A DNA stretch of 8,479 bases from NCBI GenBank assembly GCA_937900285.1, contig CALCEM010000075.1, positions 1-8,479 of the forward strand. The letters are read 5' to 3'. Below the pieces are notes generated by a model. It had not been told where the DNA came from and ran no database searches. It worked only from the letters and a program-made list of their open reading frames with translations. Made by a program: the position numbers and the translations under genes. Numbering within the stretch: position 1 is the first letter of the stretch; the number at the start of each line of letters is the position of its first letter. This document shows, in pieces, positions 1 to 5,922 of this stretch. The DNA is from an uncultured Fretibacterium sp. Lineage in GTDB: Bacteria > Synergistota > Synergistia > Synergistales > Aminobacteriaceae.

Positions 1-51
1 TTCATCGTTCTTGTCGCGCTTTGCAATTCCCAGCCTCGAATTATCAACCAT
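1..51 (-). CDS. N-terminal fragment of a putative EcoRI-type adenine-specific DNA methyltransferase (runs off the left edge)
   Basis: Read leftward from the ATG at 51..49, the 17 visible codons give MVDNSRLGIAKRDKNDE with no stop before the window edge. A purine-rich AAGGAGAT lies 11-13 bases upstream, supporting a real start. EcoRI-family adenine methyltransferases commonly begin with a short basic helix followed by Lys-x-Asp/Asn-Asp-Glu-Phe-Tyr-Thr, and this fragment matches up to the Asp-Glu at the edge. That family methylates adenine in a specific DNA site, alone or with a restriction enzyme. No catalytic motif is visible, so the family call rests on the N-terminus only. The gene is divergent from dprA across about 145 bp. 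Confidence 0.5.
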   Translation of the reverse strand, partial: MVDNSRLGIAKRDKNDE

Positions 52-62
52 AAAATTTAAAT

Positions 63-70
63 ATCTCCTT
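63..70 (-). promoter_or_regulatory. Ribosome binding site of the leftward methyltransferase-like gene
   Basis: On the minus strand AAGGAGAT lies 11 bases before the ATG at 51. It is the main evidence that the edge fragment is a genuine gene start and not a chance frame. Confidence 0.55.
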
Positions 71-78
71 ATGCAGAT

Positions 79-120
79 TTGAAAATATTATAATTTTGAA
101 AACGAAATTTATTATATAAT
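79..120. promoter_or_regulatory. Divergent promoter region between the methyltransferase-like gene and dprA
   Basis: Bases 111-120 form a perfect 10-bp palindrome, ATTATATAAT, which presents a consensus TATAAT -10 hexamer to both strands. A second leftward TATAAT lies at 92..87. A TTGAAA at 96-101 is only 13 bases from the rightward -10, which is too short for a standard promoter. The -35 elements are therefore weak on both strands, and the exact start points are uncertain. Confidence 0.35.
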
Positions 121-196
121 CGACACAATTTATTTAAACGGCTAAAAAATATTAACGTCATCTCTAAAATTTACAGGGGCTGAAAATCTTAATATC

Positions 197-1285
197 ATGA
201 ATCCAATATCTAGAGCAGGAATAATTTTAAATGCAGCAAGAATCAATAATAAAATTTTTATAAAATTATGTGAAGAGTTTGGAGCTGAAGAATTATTTTT
301 AAACCGAAACATTTTAAGCGAACTTAAATTAACGGATATACAGCAAAAACGAATATTAAAATTGCTTGAAAAAGATTCATGGCCGGAAATTGAAATAAAT
401 AAAGCTGAAAAATTTGGAGCAAAATTTATAACTTTTTATGATTTAGATTACCCGAATAAATTAAAAAATATTAAAAATCCCCCGATCGGACTTTACATAA
501 AAGGCAATGCCGATTTAAATTTAAATTCCGTTGCTGTTGTCGGTACTCGTAAATGCAGCATATACGGTCAAAATACAGCGTTTGAAATTGCTAAAGAGCT
601 GGCCAAAACAGGAATTAATATTATAAGTGGCGGAGCTTTAGGAATTGATGCAGCAGCTCACAGGGGATGTTTAAGTGTTGATGGTGTTACCGTTGCTGTT
701 TTTGGGACTGCTATCGACAAAATTTATCCGGCAGAACATAAAGATTTATTTAACAGAATAATTGAACGAGGCTCAATAATTTCAGAATATCCCATTTCAA
801 TAGGCGGAGAAGGCTGGCATTTTCCGGAGCGTAATAGGCTTATAGTCGGCTTGTCTGAAAATGTTGTGATCGTAGAATCTCCGGAGGACGGCGGAGCAAT
901 GTATAACGCTAAACACGCAAAAGATTCAGGCCGTAAATTATGGAGCGTTCCGGGACGAGTTAGCGATGAATTAAGCAAGGGAACAAATTTTTTAATAAGT
1001 GATGGCGCAAAAATTTTAAATGATATCGACGCTTTTATAAAAGAAATTTCCGGCCAAAGCCCCCAGCTTGAAATAAATTTTAACAGCGAAGAAATTACGC
1101 CTGATTTAGATGACGATGAAAAAATTATTTATGCTTTTATTCAACGCAATGGAAATATTACGCTTGATGAAATTGTGAGCAGAACCGGTTTAAATATAAT
1201 TACGGTTCAAACAGCTTTGATAAATTTGCAGTCACTCAATTTAATAAATTCATCTGGAGGCGGAAGATTTTCGGCAGAAGCGTAA
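197..1285 (+). CDS. dprA: DNA-processing protein DprA (Smf)
   Basis: DprA binds incoming single-stranded DNA in the cytoplasm, protects it and loads RecA during natural transformation. The 362-residue protein has the full family architecture. A helical N-terminal region of about 60 residues comes first. The Rossmann-like DprA core follows at about 109-285, with VGTRKCSIYG at 115-124, SGGALGIDAAAHRG at 144-157 and HFPERNRLIVGLS at 208-220. A winged-helix C-terminal domain lies at about 304-360. Length is normal, with no frameshift. The ATG at 197 fits the family N-terminus, but the site before it (AGGGG about 16 bases upstream) is weak. It is transcribed away from the methyltransferase-like gene and followed by 231 bp without a sizeable gene. 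A competence system cannot be inferred from dprA alone, because it is widespread in bacteria. Confidence 0.95.
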   Translation: MNPISRAGIILNAARINNKIFIKLCEEFGAEELFLNRNILSELKLTDIQQKRILKLLEKDSWPEIEINKAEKFGAKFITFYDLDYPNKLKNIKNPPIGLYIKGNADLNLNSVAVVGTRKCSIYGQNTAFEIAKELAKTGINIISGGALGIDAAAHRGCLSVDGVTVAVFGTAIDKIYPAEHKDLFNRIIERGSIISEYPISIGGEGWHFPERNRLIVGLSENVVIVESPEDGGAMYNAKHAKDSGRKLWSVPGRVSDELSKGTNFLISDGAKILNDIDAFIKEISGQSPQLEINFNSEEITPDLDDDEKIIYAFIQRNGNITLDEIVSRTGLNIITVQTALINLQSLNLINSSGGGRFSAEA

Positions 1286-1293
1286 AAAAATGT

Positions 1294-1324
1294 TATAATT
1301 GCAGATAAATTTTTATGAAAGGAG
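1294..1324 (+). promoter_or_regulatory. -10-like TATAAT and strong ribosome site in front of the CbiX-like short frame
   Basis: A consensus TATAAT lies at 1294-1299, without an obvious -35. AAAGGAG follows at 1318-1324, 11 bases before a GTG at 1336. Together they look like an intact expression signal in front of a gene whose body is missing or shifted. Confidence 0.4.
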
Positions 1325-1325
1325 C

Positions 1326-1355
1326 TTGACAAAAAGTGAATAAAATTGTTATACT
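1326..1355 (+). promoter_or_regulatory. Near-consensus sigma-70 promoter TTGACA-18-TATACT
   Basis: TTGACA at 1326-1331 and TATACT at 1350-1355 are separated by 18 bases. This is the best promoter match I found in the window. Transcription would start near 1362, inside the heptanucleotide repeat and downstream of the GTG at 1336. It therefore could not express the CbiX-like frame. It could drive a short RNA ending at the hairpin at 1451-1487, or the gene at 1517 by readthrough. It may also be a coincidence of the coding sequence. Confidence 0.45.
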
Positions 1356-1413
1356 GGCTCACGGCTCACGGCTCACGGCTCACGGCTCACGGCCGAATTA
1401 TGTCCTGATGTAA
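1336..1413 (+). pseudogene. Start of a CbiX-like cobaltochelatase gene, interrupted at a 7-bp tandem repeat
   Basis: From the GTG the frame reads MNKIVILAHGSR, the typical N-terminus of CbiX-type sirohydrochlorin cobaltochelatases, where the His of the AHGSR motif lies in the metal-binding active site. Next comes a second AHGSR, encoded by extra copies of GGCTCAC, then six residues and a stop at 1411-1413. The product is 25 residues, against well over 100 for CbiX. Another frame stays open after the repeat as far as 1521-1523, overlapping the next gene start, and would be reached with three or six copies instead of five. I do not recognise its sequence as CbiX. A preceding AAAGGAG supports translation. 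The best reading is a decayed or slipped gene start, consistent with cobS and cobU-like genes 2.5 kb away. Chance resemblance of a 12-residue match remains possible. Confidence 0.5.
1356..1393 (+). repeat. Heptanucleotide tandem repeat (GGCTCAC)x5 plus GGC
   Basis: Five perfect head-to-tail copies of GGCTCAC are followed by a partial GGC. Because 7 is not a multiple of 3, each copy gained or lost shifts the downstream frame. An AHGSR motif encoded as here already contains two copies of the unit, which gives a natural seed for slippage. Confidence 0.95.
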
Positions 1414-1450
1414 GTTTATTATTTTACTGTTTTGTATTAAATAAAAATTT

Positions 1451-1487
1451 GCGCTCTGGTCTTAATTTTTCTGGACGCATTTTTTTT
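1451..1487 (+). terminator. Imperfect hairpin followed by eight T residues, probable terminator
   Basis: The arms start and end with GCG/CGC at 1451-1453 and 1476-1478. Inside these, TC/GG and GG/TC-type pairs are interrupted by single mismatches, around an AT-rich loop. A run of eight T follows at 1480-1487. The stem is imperfect, so strength is uncertain. It sits 30 bp before the ATP-grasp gene and could end or attenuate transcription from 1326-1355. Confidence 0.4.
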
Positions 1488-1516
1488 GTGCCTTTTACGC
1501 TTAATGGGGTGGCAGC

Positions 1517-2464
1517 ATGTTAAAACCCGTTAAGAAATTTTTAAAGAAAATACCCGGCGTAATGGCGTTAAAATATTTGCGTGATGATTATATTTATAGA
1601 AAACACATGAATTGCAATTACGATCAAATAGAAAGTTTCACCGATAAAGTTTATTTTAAAATGTTTAACCGCCATGTTAATTGGGACGATCCAAAAAGCT
1701 ATAACGAAAAAATACAGGTCTCAAAAATTTATAATCCAACCGAATTAAAAACCCGTCTGGCCGATAAATATCTCGTTCGCGAATGGGTTAAAAATAAAAT
1801 TGGCGAAAGATATTTAATTCCGTTGTATGGCGTTTATGATTCGTTCGATGAAATTGATTTTAAAAATTTGCCGGATCAATTTGTAATAAAATGTAATCAT
1901 GATTCGGGAAGCGTAATATTATGTCCAGATAAAAATAAATTTAATATTAATTCTGCACGTAAAAAAATTAATCATGCATTAAAAAATAATTTTGCGTGGT
2001 TATGGTTTGAGATGCATTATAAAAACATCCCGCCTAAAATCATAATTGAGAAATATATGGGCGATAACATAAACGATTATAAATTTTTATGCTTTGATGG
2101 GAAGCCCTACAGTTGCAGAATTGATATTGACAGGTTTAACAAAAATCACTCAAGAAGTGTTTATAATATGGACTGGAAATTATTACCGTGGATGAAAGGA
2201 AATTATAAAACTTCAGAATGTCCTAAACCTGAGAATTTTGATGAGTTAAAAAATCTTGTCGTTGAATTATGTAAAGACATCGATCAAATTCGCGTCGATG
2301 TGTATGTGATAGACAAAAAAATTTATTTTGGTGAAATGACGTTCACTAATGGTTCAGGTTTAGAGGAATTTTATCCCGACGAATGGGATTTTAAGATCGG
2401 CGAGCTTTGGAAATTTGATAACACCATCAGGCAAAAAGTCCGCGAAAAAAATTTAAAGCCGTAA
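1517..2464 (+). CDS. TupA-like ATP-grasp family protein (glycan/teichuronopeptide-type ligase)
   Basis: The 315-residue protein matches the TupA-like ATP-grasp family, whose named member takes part in teichuronopeptide synthesis in Bacillus. Relatives are usually found among surface-polysaccharide genes. Visible landmarks are DDPKSYNEKIQ at 57-67, the LADKYLVREWV segment at 81-91, the FVIKCNHDSGS nucleotide-binding strand and loop at 122-132, IIEKYMGDNINDYKFLCFDG at 176-195, and the acidic C-terminal segment RVDVYVIDKKIYFGEMTFTNGSG at 259-281, which would hold metal and ATP ligands. No signal peptide or membrane segment is apparent, so it is probably cytoplasmic. GGGGTGG at 1506-1512 lies 4 bases before the ATG. 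No glycosyltransferase neighbours are present, so its substrate cannot be inferred. Confidence 0.85.
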   Translation: MLKPVKKFLKKIPGVMALKYLRDDYIYRKHMNCNYDQIESFTDKVYFKMFNRHVNWDDPKSYNEKIQVSKIYNPTELKTRLADKYLVREWVKNKIGERYLIPLYGVYDSFDEIDFKNLPDQFVIKCNHDSGSVILCPDKNKFNINSARKKINHALKNNFAWLWFEMHYKNIPPKIIIEKYMGDNINDYKFLCFDGKPYSCRIDIDRFNKNHSRSVYNMDWKLLPWMKGNYKTSECPKPENFDELKNLVVELCKDIDQIRVDVYVIDKKIYFGEMTFTNGSGLEEFYPDEWDFKIGELWKFDNTIRQKVREKNLKP

Positions 2465-2498
2465 CAGTATAAAAATTGTGATTTATAATTAACCGGTT
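2461..2498 (+). promoter_or_regulatory. Possible promoter and AACCGGTT palindrome upstream of the MFS gene
   Basis: TATAAT at 2484-2489 has GTAACA (four of six -35 positions) 17 bases upstream at 2461-2466, overlapping the preceding stop. A perfect 8-bp palindrome, AACCGGTT, follows immediately at 2491-2498, near the expected start point, and could be a small operator. Evidence is weak. Confidence 0.3.
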
Positions 2499-2539
2499 GA
2501 TTAAAATAAAATTATTTTTGGGACGGAGTGTAAATATAT

Positions 2540-3820
2540 TTGAGCAATAATCAATTTAAATTATTTTTCACAAGAAGGTTTATGCCGTTATTCTTGACAC
2601 AGTTTCTCGGAGCTTTCAACGATAATTTTTTTAAAAGTTCGCTCATGATGTTAATAACATATAAACTCGGTGAAGCATCCGGGATCGATTCGAGAATTTT
2701 GGTGAACGTAGCAGCCGGAATTTTTATTTTACCGTTTTTCGTATTTGCAGCACCTGCCAGCGATTTAGCCGATAAATTAGATCGCTCAAGTTTAATGCGT
2801 TACGTGAAATTTGCTGAAATAATCGTAATGTCTGGAGCAGCACTCGGATATTATTTGAACGATTTAATATTATTGATGGTCGTATTATTTTTGATGGGAG
2901 CGCAGTCAGCATTTTTCAGCCCAGCAAAATACAGCATACTCCCTCAGCATTTGAACGAAGATGAATTAATTGCCGGAAATGGTTTAATACAAATGGGCAC
3001 GTATTTAGCAATTTTATCCGGGACAATTTCAGGAGGATTATTAATTTTAAAGCCGAACGGAATTTTAATGGTCGGAACTATAGCCATTTTAATAGCGTTT
3101 TCAGGCTGGGTAACAAGTTTATTTATTCCGCCTACAAAACCAATTGATGTAAATAGAAAAGTTTCACCGAGATTAATTAAACGTACGCTCGAAATGTTTG
3201 AGGAAGTTACGCCGATGAAAAACGTATTTTATTCGATGCTGGCTATTTCGTGGTTCTGGTTAGTTGGTGCTACATTTTTGGCGCAATTCCCAACCTATGC
3301 AAAAACAATTTTAGGAGCAAATGAAAACGTTGCAACGAGTTTTTTAGGAATATTTTCGCTCGGTATAGGATTAGGCTCAATGGCGTGCAATTCAATTTTA
3401 AAAGGAGAAATTACAACAAAATATGTGCCGGCTTCAGCTTACGGAATTGCCATAGCGAGTATATTTTTATGGTACGTTAGCGATCGGCCTCCAGTTGAAA
3501 ATAATAATATTGCGATTGGAATTTATGAATTTTTTTCAAACCCTGCAAATATTATGATCCCGTTATGTTTATTTGTAATAGCATTTTGCGGAGGCTTATA
3601 TATAGTTCCGTTATATGCCGTCATGCAAAATAAATCACCTGAAAGCAAATTAGCCGGAGTAATAGCATGTTCAAATATAAGCGATTCGATTTTTATGGCG
3701 GTCGCAGCAGTTGGAGCGAGCGTTTTAATAGCATTCGGGGTGAGCATACCGCAAATATTTTTTATTATGGGTCCGACTACGTTTATCGTAGGTTTAGCGA
3801 TCAGAATAATTACAGCATAA
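2540..3820 (+). CDS. MFS transporter, LplT (lysophospholipid transporter)-like
   Basis: The 426-residue polytopic membrane protein has the hallmark N-terminus of the LplT branch of the major facilitator superfamily, with RRFMPLFLTQFLGAFNDNFFK at 12-32. It also has the central signature FFSPAKYSILPQHLNEDELIAGN at 125-147. LplT flips lysophospholipids inward across the inner membrane for re-acylation. In many bacteria the same domain is fused to, or sits beside, an acyltransferase and an acyl-ACP ligase. Here it stands alone and ends right after the last membrane helix, so the acylating partner must be elsewhere or the substrate differs. The TTG start at 2540 is preferred because the conserved QFxLFxTRRF segment lies upstream of the first internal ATG (2582). 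GGAG at 2525-2528 lies 11 bases before it. A strong terminator follows. Confidence 0.85.
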   Translation: MSNNQFKLFFTRRFMPLFLTQFLGAFNDNFFKSSLMMLITYKLGEASGIDSRILVNVAAGIFILPFFVFAAPASDLADKLDRSSLMRYVKFAEIIVMSGAALGYYLNDLILLMVVLFLMGAQSAFFSPAKYSILPQHLNEDELIAGNGLIQMGTYLAILSGTISGGLLILKPNGILMVGTIAILIAFSGWVTSLFIPPTKPIDVNRKVSPRLIKRTLEMFEEVTPMKNVFYSMLAISWFWLVGATFLAQFPTYAKTILGANENVATSFLGIFSLGIGLGSMACNSILKGEITTKYVPASAYGIAIASIFLWYVSDRPPVENNNIAIGIYEFFSNPANIMIPLCLFVIAFCGGLYIVPLYAVMQNKSPESKLAGVIACSNISDSIFMAVAAVGASVLIAFGVSIPQIFFIMGPTTFIVGLAIRIITA

Positions 3821-3842
3821 CCATAAAAATAAAAATAATATT

Positions 3843-3875
3843 GTCTCCTGTAAAATTTAAACGGGAGGCATTTTT
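3843..3875 (+). terminator. Rho-independent terminator after the MFS gene
   Basis: GTCTCCTGT (3843-3851) pairs with ACGGGAGGC (3861-3869) over 9 bp, including two G-U pairs. The 9-base loop is AAAATTTAA, and ATTTTT follows. The right arm contains GGGAGG, the only Shine-Dalgarno-like sequence before cobS. Confidence 0.8.
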
Positions 3876-3887
3876 GTTATATTAAAT

Positions 3888-4598
3888 ATGTTAAATTCGT
3901 TTAAAATTGCGGTTTCATTTTTGACAGTAATTCCGTTAAAAAATTATCCTGACTGGAATAATAATAATTTAAAATATTTTTGCGCAGTAATTCCGTTTAT
4001 AGGCTTAATAATTGGCGGTTGCTGGTTAATAATTTTATTTGCTCTGAAATTTATAAACGTCTCCGAAATTTTAAAGGGCTGTTTAATGACTCTGTTCAGT
4101 TTAATTTTAACCGGCGGTCTGCATATTGATGGCTTAATTGATTCGTGTGATGCGATATTCTCGCGTAAAGATATAAACGAGAGATTAAAAATTTTAAGTG
4201 ATGTTCATGCCGGATCGTTTGGAGTATGTGGCTGCGCGATGATTTTAATTTTAAAGAGTGCATTATTTTCAGAAATAAAATTTAATCCTGAAATATTTTT
4301 AATTCCGTTTAATTCACGTCTTGGAATGGCAGTATTATTAAATTATTTGCCGTTTGCTAAATCGAATGGGCTGGCTAAAATTTTAGGCTCTGCTCGTGAC
4401 AAATCGCATTTAAAATATTTTGCAGCGTATATAATTTTGGCTGGTGTTTTAAATATTAAGCTGTTAATTTTAAATTTAATCGTGTATATGATTTGGAGAA
4501 GATGCTGTATGAAAAATTTTAACGGAATAACGGGCGATTTATTAGGGGCATATGTTGAAATTTCGGAAGTAATATTTTTATTTGTGTTATGCATTTAA
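3888..4598 (+). CDS. cobS: Adenosylcobinamide-GDP ribazoletransferase (cobalamin synthase)
   Basis: CobS is an inner-membrane enzyme joining adenosylcobinamide-GDP to alpha-ribazole (or its phosphate), the step that closes the cobalamin nucleotide loop. The 236-residue protein has the expected hydrophobic segments and the family motifs. TGGLHIDGLIDSCDAIFS lies at 75-92, LSDVHAGSFG (the D..xG(T/S)xG block) at 103-112 and GITGDLLGA at 213-221. The acidic residues in these motifs are those associated with metal-substrate binding. The start MLNSFKIAVSFLTVIPL is typical, but no ribosome site lies at a normal distance. GGGAGG is 19 bases upstream, inside the terminator stem. The end overlaps the next gene by 10 bases, indicating translational coupling. 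No cobalamin riboswitch fits in the 67-bp leader. Confidence 0.93.
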   Translation: MLNSFKIAVSFLTVIPLKNYPDWNNNNLKYFCAVIPFIGLIIGGCWLIILFALKFINVSEILKGCLMTLFSLILTGGLHIDGLIDSCDAIFSRKDINERLKILSDVHAGSFGVCGCAMILILKSALFSEIKFNPEIFLIPFNSRLGMAVLLNYLPFAKSNGLAKILGSARDKSHLKYFAAYIILAGVLNIKLLILNLIVYMIWRRCCMKNFNGITGDLLGAYVEISEVIFLFVLCI

Positions 4599-4960
4599 TA
4601 ATGGGCGGGCGCTATATGGGAAAATTAAATTACGCTAAAAGTTTATACGGTGAATTTAAATCAATATGCGATCTCGAACGTGAAAATTTACGTGAAGCAG
4701 AATTAATTTTAAATTTGCATTTTGGCGTAAAAAATTTACTTGAAAAAAATATGGATATAAACGTAACAGAATTTTTTATGAAATATAATTTTAAAAACAG
4801 CGTTTTAATTGGTGATGAAATAAATTCCGGCGTAATACCTTTAAAATATTTTGATCGAAAGTGGCGCGAAGAAACTGGAAAATTATATTATGAGCTTGCT
4901 AAAAATGCCGATATAGTCGATCGTGTTTGGTCAGGTTTAGCATTGAGATTAAAAGGATAA
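4589..4960 (+). CDS. Reduced CobU-like protein (adenosylcobinamide kinase/guanylyltransferase family)
   Basis: CobU phosphorylates adenosylcobinamide and transfers GMP to it, making the CobS substrate. This 123-residue protein is shorter than the usual 170-190 but keeps both ends of the fold. MHLIMGGRYMGKLNYAKSL at the N-terminus replaces the GGxxSGKS P-loop: the Lys (12) stays, but the residue after it is Leu instead of Ser/Thr. The C-terminal half, with DEINSGVIPLKYFDRKWREE at 76-95 and the ending WSGLALRLKG, matches the NEVGxGIVP region and tail of CobU. The middle part, which normally carries the guanylylated His and the R/W motif, is shortened and I cannot find it. It overlaps cobS by 10 bases and lies 9 bases before the HAD gene. 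It may be a kinase-only, structural or decaying form. Family confidence is good; activity is uncertain. Confidence 0.75.
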   Translation: MHLIMGGRYMGKLNYAKSLYGEFKSICDLERENLREAELILNLHFGVKNLLEKNMDINVTEFFMKYNFKNSVLIGDEINSGVIPLKYFDRKWREETGKLYYELAKNADIVDRVWSGLALRLKG

Positions 4961-4969
4961 AATTAATTT

Positions 4970-5755
4970 ATGAATACGAAATATATATTTTTTGATGTAG
5001 ACGGCACGTTAATAAGTCATGTAGGTAAAAGCCATATACCGCCCGAAACTTTGGAGGCTGTAAAACTATTAAAATTAAATGGCCATGTTCCAATTATAGC
5101 GACAGGACGCTCGTATTTTTTGGCTAGGAAAGCAGCGGAAGAATTTGGGATAAAAAATTTAATTTGTTCGGACGGAGCAGAAATAATTTTCAATGGCGAA
5201 GTAATAATAAAAAAATATATTCCAGGTGAAATATTAAATAAATTTTATGAACTAGCGAAAAAATTCCCGAAAATTACGGCCATGACTGACGGAAAATATT
5301 TATATACAAATGGAGTTTTTGATAACGCCGAAGAATATTTTAACGCTCAAGCCGGATATAATTGCTTTAAAAAATTTGAACAAGCCGACAAAAAAAATAT
5401 TTTAGTATGTTATTTATTTGTTAAGCCTGAATTATTTAACGAGTCTCATGGAATTTTTTACGATCCTCCTAAAAATATAAAATTGGATTTTGCAAAAGAT
5501 TTTGCGGAGATCAGAAATTTAAATACATCGAAATGGCTCGGAATTTGCGAATTAATAAAAATTTTTAATGCCGATCCGAATAATATAATAACTTTTGGAG
5601 ATGGCTTTAATGATATTGAAATGTTAAAAAATTCAAAAATTGGCGTTGCTGTCGAAAAATCTCCGGAGAGCGTTAAACAAGTTGCAAATTATGTTACGAG
5701 CGATATAGATTCGGGTGGGATTTTGGAGGCTTGCAAAAAATTTAAATTGGTGTGA
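4970..5755 (+). CDS. HAD-superfamily IIB (Cof-type) phosphatase
   Basis: The 261-residue cytoplasmic hydrolase has all four HAD motifs. DVDGT at 9-13 holds the nucleophile Asp9 and acid Asp11. IIATGRS at 42-48 holds Thr45. Lys188 lies in NTSKWLGI. FGDGFNDIEML at 209-219 holds the metal-binding Asp211 and Asp215. The insertion between motifs II and III is the type IIB cap. Members dephosphorylate sugar phosphates, nucleotides or cofactors, and specificity cannot be read from sequence. The gene starts 9 bases after the CobU-like gene, with AAAAGGA upstream, so it is probably co-transcribed with cobS. Since cobalamin assembly needs removal of a phosphate from alpha-ribazole phosphate or cobalamin phosphate, and no CobC is present here, that role is possible but is inferred from position only. 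Confidence 0.88.
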   Translation: MNTKYIFFDVDGTLISHVGKSHIPPETLEAVKLLKLNGHVPIIATGRSYFLARKAAEEFGIKNLICSDGAEIIFNGEVIIKKYIPGEILNKFYELAKKFPKITAMTDGKYLYTNGVFDNAEEYFNAQAGYNCFKKFEQADKKNILVCYLFVKPELFNESHGIFYDPPKNIKLDFAKDFAEIRNLNTSKWLGICELIKIFNADPNNIITFGDGFNDIEMLKNSKIGVAVEKSPESVKQVANYVTSDIDSGGILEACKKFKLV

Positions 5756-5787
5756 TAAAATTCCATGAATTTATAAAAAATACGTAG

Positions 5788-5796
5788 AAAGGAGGT
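5788..5796 (+). promoter_or_regulatory. Strong ribosome binding site AAAGGAGGT
   Basis: This is a near-perfect anti-16S match, 8 bases before TTG at 5805 and far from any large gene. It decides the start of the short repeat-bearing frame. CCTCCTT at 5935-5941 is its exact complement and could mask it in a transcript. Confidence 0.6.
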
Positions 5797-5804
5797 TGAA
5801 ATTT

Positions 5805-5888
5805 TTGAAGTTCGCATATAATAAAATTGAAGAGAAGAGAAGAGAAGAGAAGAGAAGAGAAACTATCATTATGCCACTCTATAGGTAA
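5805..5888 (+). CDS. Short frame with a pentanucleotide repeat, hypothetical or disrupted gene start
   Basis: From TTG the frame encodes 27 residues. It starts MKFAYNKI, continues with a Glu/Lys/Arg-rich stretch made by the GAAGA repeat, then TIIMPLYR and a stop. I do not recognise the product. The evidence for translation is the strong AAAGGAGGT at ideal spacing. After the repeat, one other frame stays open to a stop at 5941-5943. It would be joined to this start if the repeat had four or seven copies instead of six. This may be a real tiny gene, the beginning of a shifted gene, or non-coding DNA with a lucky ribosome site. Confidence 0.3.
   Translation: MKFAYNKIEEKRREEKRRETIIMPLYR
5829..5861 (+). 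repeat. Pentanucleotide tandem repeat (GAAGA)x6 plus GAA
   Basis: Six perfect copies of GAAGA are followed by a partial GAA. The unit length is not divisible by three, so a copy-number change shifts the frame. It lies nine codons into the short frame starting at 5805. Confidence 0.95.
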
Positions 5889-5922
5889 AAAAGCACCCCC
5901 TTTTAAATTTATAGATTGCTTT
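5878..5922 (+). other. AT-rich inverted repeats in the spacer before the secreted protein gene
   Basis: TCTATA (5878-5883) and TATAGA (5910-5915) are complementary. They enclose AAAAG/CTTTT around a CACCCC loop. An overlapping alternative pairs AAAGCA (5890-5895) with TGCTTT (5917-5922). The stems are weak and there is no T tract, so I do not call a terminator. They may be part of a leader structure. Confidence 0.25.

Noticed and set aside
1356..1393. CRISPR or direct-repeat array
   Set aside because: The units are 7 bp and contiguous with no spacers, so it is a simple tandem repeat.
3667..3885. A 72-codon plus-strand frame overlapping the end of the MFS gene
   Set aside because: It is out of frame with a well-supported gene, runs through the terminator and resembles no protein.
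3821..3887. Cobalamin riboswitch before cobS
   Set aside because: The leader is only 67 bp and is filled by the terminator, far too short for a riboswitch of about 200 bases, and I see no B12-box.
4343..4594. An 83-codon minus-strand frame within cobS
   Set aside because: It is a shadow of the AT-rich cobS coding sequence with no start signals.
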